Shown here: positions 59,446 through 64,000 of the stretch, piece after piece
Layout of the letters: each line of letters starts with the position of its first letter
How positions within the stretch are numbered: position 1 is the first letter of the stretch
Origin: Stomorhina lunata
Taxonomy: Eukaryota > Arthropoda > Insecta > Diptera > Rhiniidae
NCBI GenBank assembly: GCA_933228675.1
Contig: OW121741.1
Coordinates: 36,423,952-36,487,951, forward strand
Direction of reading: 5' to 3'
Length of the DNA stretch: 64,000 nucleotides
The notes under the pieces: generated by a model
Databases searched by the model: none
Told to the model about the DNA's origin: nothing
The model's input: the letters and a program-made list of their open reading frames with translations, nothing else
Translations under genes and position numbers: made by a program

Positions 59446-59630
59446 GAGGGTGCAGTGGTTAGAACGTCGTCTACTTAGTATAACATTTTATATTCTGCCT
59501 GGGTTCGAGACCCTGTCAAGGCAAATATCAATTTCTGTAATTAATAATAAACACAGCGTTCTCCATCGGCTTTAAGCGCTACAACATACAAAAAAGCTCA
59601 AGCATTATATCTACCTAACAACAGATGGCG
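59446..59630 (+). repeat. tRNA-derived SINE-like fragment
   Basis: GTGCAGTGGTTAGAACGTC (59450-59468) fits an RNA polymerase III A box, and GGTTCGAGACC (59502-59512) fits a B box at about 45 bp spacing. The sequence does not fold into a tRNA cloverleaf (no acceptor-stem pairing), so it is tRNA-derived and not a tRNA gene. About 120 bp downstream, to ACAACAGATGGCGCAA, may be the SINE body. It is inserted within the 40-bp array. Confidence 0.5.
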
Positions 59631-59639
59631 CAAATTCAC

Positions 59640-60090
59640 TTCTATTCGAAGGTCTTCTTAAACTTCAATTTCTTATCATAGCCTTTCATATGTTCAAATT
59701 TCTAATCGTAGAAGTCTATATACATATATTTATCTTATCCTAGGTCTTCATACAGTCAAATTTCTAATCGTAGCACTTCATATGGTCAAATTTCTAATCT
59801 TAGGTCTTCATATAGTCAAACTTCTATCTGAAGGGTTTTAAAATTTATTATCGTAGCACTTCAAATTTCTAAACCTAGGTCATCACATAATTAAACTTCT
59901 GTCCAAAGGGTTCATAAAGTCAAATGTCTCAACGTGGCTCTTCATATGATCAAATTTCTAATCCTAGGTCTTCATTTAGTCAAACTTCTATCCGAAGGTC
60001 TTCATATATGGTCAAATTTCTAATCGTAGGTCTAATTTCTAATGTTAGGAAATAATATGGTCCAATTTCCAATCACAGCTACCTATTAAG
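59640..60090. repeat. Degenerate TCTTCATATAGTCAAATTTC repeats
   Basis: Roughly 30-35-bp imperfect units, AGGTCTTCATATAGTCAAAT plus TTCTAATCGTAG, clearly related to the 40-bp array (shared TTTCTAATCGTAG) but with a different spacing. Confidence 0.75.
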
Positions 60091-60655
60091 TCTAAATTCT
60101 TCGTAATAGGGTTACATAGGCCGATTTTCTATTTTAATCTCTATCTTCTATATTCAAAATCGGTAGTCTTTTAAGAAAAAGCAACTTCTTCTTTACTTTA
60201 AGATCTTCTTTAAAACTTTAGATTTTCATTTAATCGAAAAAAATACTAGCAAGTTCCAAGTTTTTTAAAGCAATGTAGGAAAAAATTAGGGCATTTTAAA
60301 AGGCCCCCTAATCTTGACTACCTTTCCCTCTAAATTTATTACTTTTAACAGTTAATTGTTGAATTTCTCGATCAATAGAAACGCCCAACAATAGCTCCTT
60401 AGTTGTCACGTAGACAAATTGTCAGCGAATTTGTTTGTTTGGGAAAAAAAATTGAAACATTATCGAGAAATTTTGAAAATGATTTGAAATGAAAGAACCG
60501 GATAATGTGTTTTTTGTTAAAGCTTTGGTTACTATGTTTTAATGATTAACCCTATAAGCGTTAATGGGCTTTCCCATTAGATGTCAGTCAAATCCTTCTA
60601 TAGGAGGATAAAATATAGGTTCTTTTTATTAATGTCCTTATAGTAAAATATCAGT
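60091..60655. other. No recognisable gene
   Basis: AT-rich sequence; nothing supported. Confidence 0.4.
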
Positions 60656-60659
60656 AGTT

Positions 60660-60810
60660 AATTCCGGTATTTAAAATGAAATCTCACGCAACTATATTAG
60701 TGATCGTTAACGTTATAAAAGTTATTCCGATCGACTCAGAATCGATTAAGCGATGTCCGCCCGACTGTCTGTCTGTCTGTTTGTCCGTCTTTCTTTCTGT
60801 CCGTTGTACT
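60660..60810 (+). mobile_element. Fragment of the (GTCY)n hairpin-type element
   Basis: ATATTAGTGATCGTTAACG, then CCGATCGACTCAGAATCGAT, TAAGCGATGTCCGCC and a short GTCT/GTCC tract, matching 41090-41230. Both ends of the element are missing. Confidence 0.8.
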
Positions 60811-61430
60811 GGGTCTAAGTGGTTAATATTGAAGATAATTTGTTTAGGTTATGGTTTTTGTTTTTTGAATCTTTAAACTAAAATTAATTAAAGTATAAGA
60901 GAAAAATTACAGAGCATCTGATAGCACCGATTGGACCAGATATACTACTTAAGAACTGACTACTTATCGCACTTTTGGTAATCAATAAAGTCGCACTATT
61001 CTAAATTTTTAATAATATTCTTCAGAACTTCTGTGTTCTACAAAATCTGTTGAAATAAAGCCTTTATATAGACTAAATGTGCATTAATTTTTAATGCCAA
61101 CATATGCTAAAATTTATTTAAATTCCTTAATATACGTAGATATCGTCACCTGAAGTGCACAAGAGCCTAAGTTTCAAAAAATAAAAACACATTTTTGCTA
61201 ATTTTGGTGTTCTTAATCGAATAATTGGCATAATCACTAAAAAAAATCAATTTCAAATTTGTGTGTCACACTTTTGGATTTTAGGTGACGATATTTTAAA
61301 GCAATCCAAAACAAGCGCAACATTTTATATGTTCAAACAAGTACAAGTGCAAAAGCACTCAGAAAAAGGCCAATGTTGTAATGAAAACACACATCTCTAG
61401 ATCAATGAATGACTAACTGACAATACGATA
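60811..61430. other. No recognisable gene
   Basis: AT-rich; nothing supported apart from ACTCAGAAAAAGGCCAATGT near 61357, which resembles the element end at 2815. Confidence 0.4.
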
Positions 61431-61433
61431 GAC

Positions 61434-62808
61434 TACCCAACTGACCACATCCACTCGATAACATTTCTTAAGAAAAGTTGACGATAGGAAGACATTTCTT
61501 AAGAAAAGTTGACAATAGGAAGACATTTCTTAAGAAAAGTTGACGATAAAATGACATTTGTTATAAAAAGTTGACGATAGGAATACTTTTCTTAAGAAAA
61601 GTTGACGATAGGAAGACATTTCTAAAGAAAAGTTGATGATAGGAAGACATTTCTTAAGAAAAGTTGACGATAGGAAGACTTTTCTTAAGAAAAGTTGACG
61701 ATAGGAAGACTTTTCTTAAGAAAAGTTGACGATAGGAAGACTTTTCTTAATAAAATTTGACGATAGGAAGACTTTTCTTAAGAAAAGTTGACGATAGGAA
61801 GTCTTTTCTTAAGAAAAGTTGACGATAGGAAATCTTTTCTTAAGAAAAGTTGACGATAGGAAATCTTTTCTTAAGAAAAGTTGACGATAGGAAATCTTTT
61901 CTTAAGAAAAGTTGACGATAGGAAATCTTTTCTTAAGAAAAGTTGACGATAGGAAATCTTTTCTTAAGAAAAGTTGACGATAGGAAGACTTTTCTTAAGA
62001 AAAGTTGACGATAGGAAGACATTTCTAAAGAAAAGTTGATGATAGGAAGATTTATCTTAAGAAAAGTTGACGATAGGAAGATTTTTCTTAAGAAAAGTTG
62101 ACGATAGGAACATATTTCTTAAGAAAAATTGACGAAAAGAATAACTTTCTGAAAAAAAAGTTGACGATAGGAAGACTTTTCTTAAGAAAAGTTGACGACA
62201 GGAAGACTTTTCTTAAGAAAAGTTGACGATAGGTAGACTTTTATTAAGAAAAGTTAACGATAGGAAGACTTTTCTTAAGAAAAGTTAACGATAGGAAGAC
62301 TTTTCTTAAGAAAAGTTGACAATAGGAAGACTACTCTTAAGAAAAGTTGACGATAGGAAGACTTTTCTTAAAAAAATGACGATAGGAAGACTTTTCTTTA
62401 GAAAAGTTGACGATACGAAGACTTTTCTTAAGAAAAGTTGACAATAGGAAGACTTTTCTAAAGAAAAGTTGACGTTAGGAAGACTTTTCTTAAGAAAAGT
62501 TGACGTTAGGAAGACTTTTCTTAAGAAAAGTTGACGTTAGGAAGACTTTTCTTAAGAAAAGTTGACGTTAGGAAGACTTTTCTTAAGAAAAGTTGACGTT
62601 AGGAAGACTTTTCTTAAGAAAAGTTGACGTTAGGAAGACTTTTCTTAAGAAAAGTTGACTTTAGGAAGACTTTTCTTAAGAAAAGTTGACGTTAGGAAGA
62701 CTTTTCTTAAGAAAAGTTGATGTTAGGAAGACTTTTCTTAAGAAAAATTTGTCTTTAAAAATTATTTAAGAATATTATCGTTATTGACTCTTGTGGTCAG
62801 TTGGGTAA
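61434..62808. mobile_element. Inverted-repeat-bracketed satellite unit
   Basis: Left flank 61434-61461 reads TACCCAACTGACCACATCCA then CTCGATAA. Right flank 62781-62808 is its inverted counterpart: TTATTGACTCTTGTGGTCAG then TTGGGTA. The two arms are about 28 bp with a few mismatches. The whole interior is satellite. Target duplications were not found, so mobility is inference. Confidence 0.55.
61463..62750. repeat. 31-bp satellite with TTTTCTTAAGAAAA core
   Basis: About 41 monomers, exactly 31 bp where regular: CTTTTCTTAAGAAAAG plus TTGACGATAGGAAGA. Variant blocks (ACATTTC at the left, GGAAATC in the middle, GACGTTAGG at the right) show block-wise homogenisation. The core is the palindrome ACTTTTCTTAAGAAAAGT. 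Confidence 0.98.
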
Positions 62809-62814
62809 CTGGTT

Positions 62815-63615
62815 GCATCAATAATTAAGTTTGTGTATGTGTGACCAACAACAACATCTGACACCTGTTGCATTGTTTGTTATTTTTGTATTATTCATTG
62901 AATTTTTCTTTTTTAATTTATTTATAAATTCTGTTGATTTAAGAATAAATTTTTAGCAAAAAAAAAATTTAAAATTGAAAATAGTTAATAAAAAAATAAA
63001 GCTTGTGTAAGGGAAAATTTCGTGAATATATTTAAAAACTAAATTAAATTCCTGAATAATTTGAAAAGAAATTTTTTAGGCCTTGATCTTGAATAATTTG
63101 ATGTTATAATGATTTTTGTAAAATTATCTGTAGGAAAATGTGAATCTGGCAACTAATAAATTTAAATATTTTGGCAATTATTACGTTTCTGTAGAAAAAT
63201 CTAAATCTAAATAAATTTAAATAATTTGGCAACTGGGTTGCCGCCTGTTTCAAAACTAAACCCATTTTAACTTGTATGGCATTATTTCGAAATTTTCTAA
63301 AAACTTTTCGTATTTTTTCATTACATTTTTCCACATTAATAGACTCAAGCGGGGAGGAATGACAAGCAGGCGGACAAAAGGAAATTGACTAAAAAAAATT
63401 GTCAAATAACATGCATGCATTGTCATGCAGTTGGATTTTGAAAATGCGGCACAAAAATGGCAAGAATGGATATGTATATATTTTTGTTGTTTTTTGCAGT
63501 TGTTTTCGTTATTGAGATTTATTACAAATTTGACATAGCAACAAATCGACGATAAGCTCAAACAAAAGAATAAATAGAAAAAAAAACGATAGTTACTAAC
63601 CGCCGACATATTTTT
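62815..63615. other. No supported gene
   Basis: A minus-strand open frame of 123 codons (63256-63627) is hydrophobic, Cys- and Phe-rich, overlaps another frame, and has no recognisable domain. I do not call it. The rest is AT-rich. Confidence 0.4.
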
Positions 63616-63629
63616 AACGCCGTACATTT

Positions 63630-63776
63630 TTATCGTGAAGCGGCTTGGCTTATGGCAAACCTTGACTTGCTACACATTTTCTAGGTCGGCTTAATTTCAA
63701 CTCCGTCTATTTTCATCATGAAGCGGCTTGGCTTATTTTAAACCTTAACTTGCCACACATTTTCTAGGTCAGTCTT
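63630..63776. repeat. 83-bp tandem duplication
   Basis: TGAAGCGGCTTGGCTTAT occurs at about 63636 and 63719. Both are followed by AAACCTT(G/A)ACTTGC(T/C)ACAC and ATTTTCTAGGTC. Two copies with a few differences. Origin unknown. Confidence 0.85.
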
Positions 63777-63779
63777 TTT

Positions 63780-64000
63780 TCATCAAAAATTTTTCACAAT
63801 AACTTTAAAAATTGTTTATTCAAAGAATTTTATTCGTCTTTAACTTCTTTTATTATTTCAACTGCGTTATTTGTAATTTTCGCCCGCCTCTGATCTCTAT
63901 CTGCGGTCGAATAATTTTAATTTATGGTTTCAACATGTGTTTGTTTTATTGTTTTATGTTGTTGCATTTTAAATATTTGCCATAAATTCGTATGAGGTGA
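63780..64000. other. No recognisable feature
   Basis: AT-rich sequence to the edge of the window. Confidence 0.4.

Noticed and set aside
59446..59525. A functional tRNA gene
   Set aside because: A and B boxes are present, but acceptor and anticodon stems do not pair.
63256..63627. 123-codon minus-strand frame
   Set aside because: Hydrophobic and Cys-rich by AT-rich composition, with no domain, no splice or promoter evidence, and an overlapping second frame.

Overview
This window looks like repeat-rich, non-genic DNA from a higher (schizophoran, probably calyptrate) fly. The sequence is very AT-rich and I see no intact host gene, rRNA or tRNA. The evidence for a fly is the transposon content: DD41D (rosa-type) and DD34D mariner transposases, jockey/I-type and other non-LTR retrotransposon relics, and several dispersed elements with (GTCY)n tracts and 3' hairpins that resemble the dipteran mini-me/DINE-1 (Helentron-associated) group. 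The species assignment is an inference; the repeat content is seen directly.

Layout. 1-2240: 30-bp satellite. 2815-7340: AT-rich block, possibly a foldback element, holding a reverse-transcriptase relic (3985-4490, minus). 8560-9680: degenerate amplified 3' ends of a jockey/I-like retrotransposon. 10132-10504 and 11840-12330: two broken mariner copies. 13004-15360: complete 2.36-kb element with CACTG ends, TTA target duplication and five internal tandem units. 16306-17588 and 20316-21610: first two DD41D copies. 17870-18160: palindromic element whose arms recur around the 22.4-26.3 kb satellite. 26689-28003: 31-bp satellite inside a hairpin-ended element. 28330-31115: 31-bp satellite. 32340-32660: 20-21-bp satellite. 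32925-44592: a nest of hairpin-ended elements carrying DD41D copy 3, a CACTG MITE with an identifiable empty site, and a small coding relic. 44640-45450 and 47000-49760: tandem arrays, the second inside a composite repeat. 50680-54830: TE left end running directly into a 22-bp satellite. 54974-55802: element with TTAA flanks. 56260-60090: degenerate 40-bp array with a tRNA-like SINE fragment. 61434-62808: 31-bp satellite bracketed by inverted repeats.

The unifying observation is that satellites that look unrelated in sequence share one design. Each monomer is built round a palindrome of the form TTTTC-WWWW-GAAAA, where WWWW is TATA, TTAA or AATT. Monomers are 30-31 or 20-22 bp, close to three or two helical turns. 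Several arrays sit inside, or abut, mobile elements with inverted or hairpin ends. This suggests that satellite arrays here are seeded and spread as cargo of transposons. The three DD41D copies share TA target duplications and 30-bp ends but each is broken by a different deletion, so none encodes a complete transposase.
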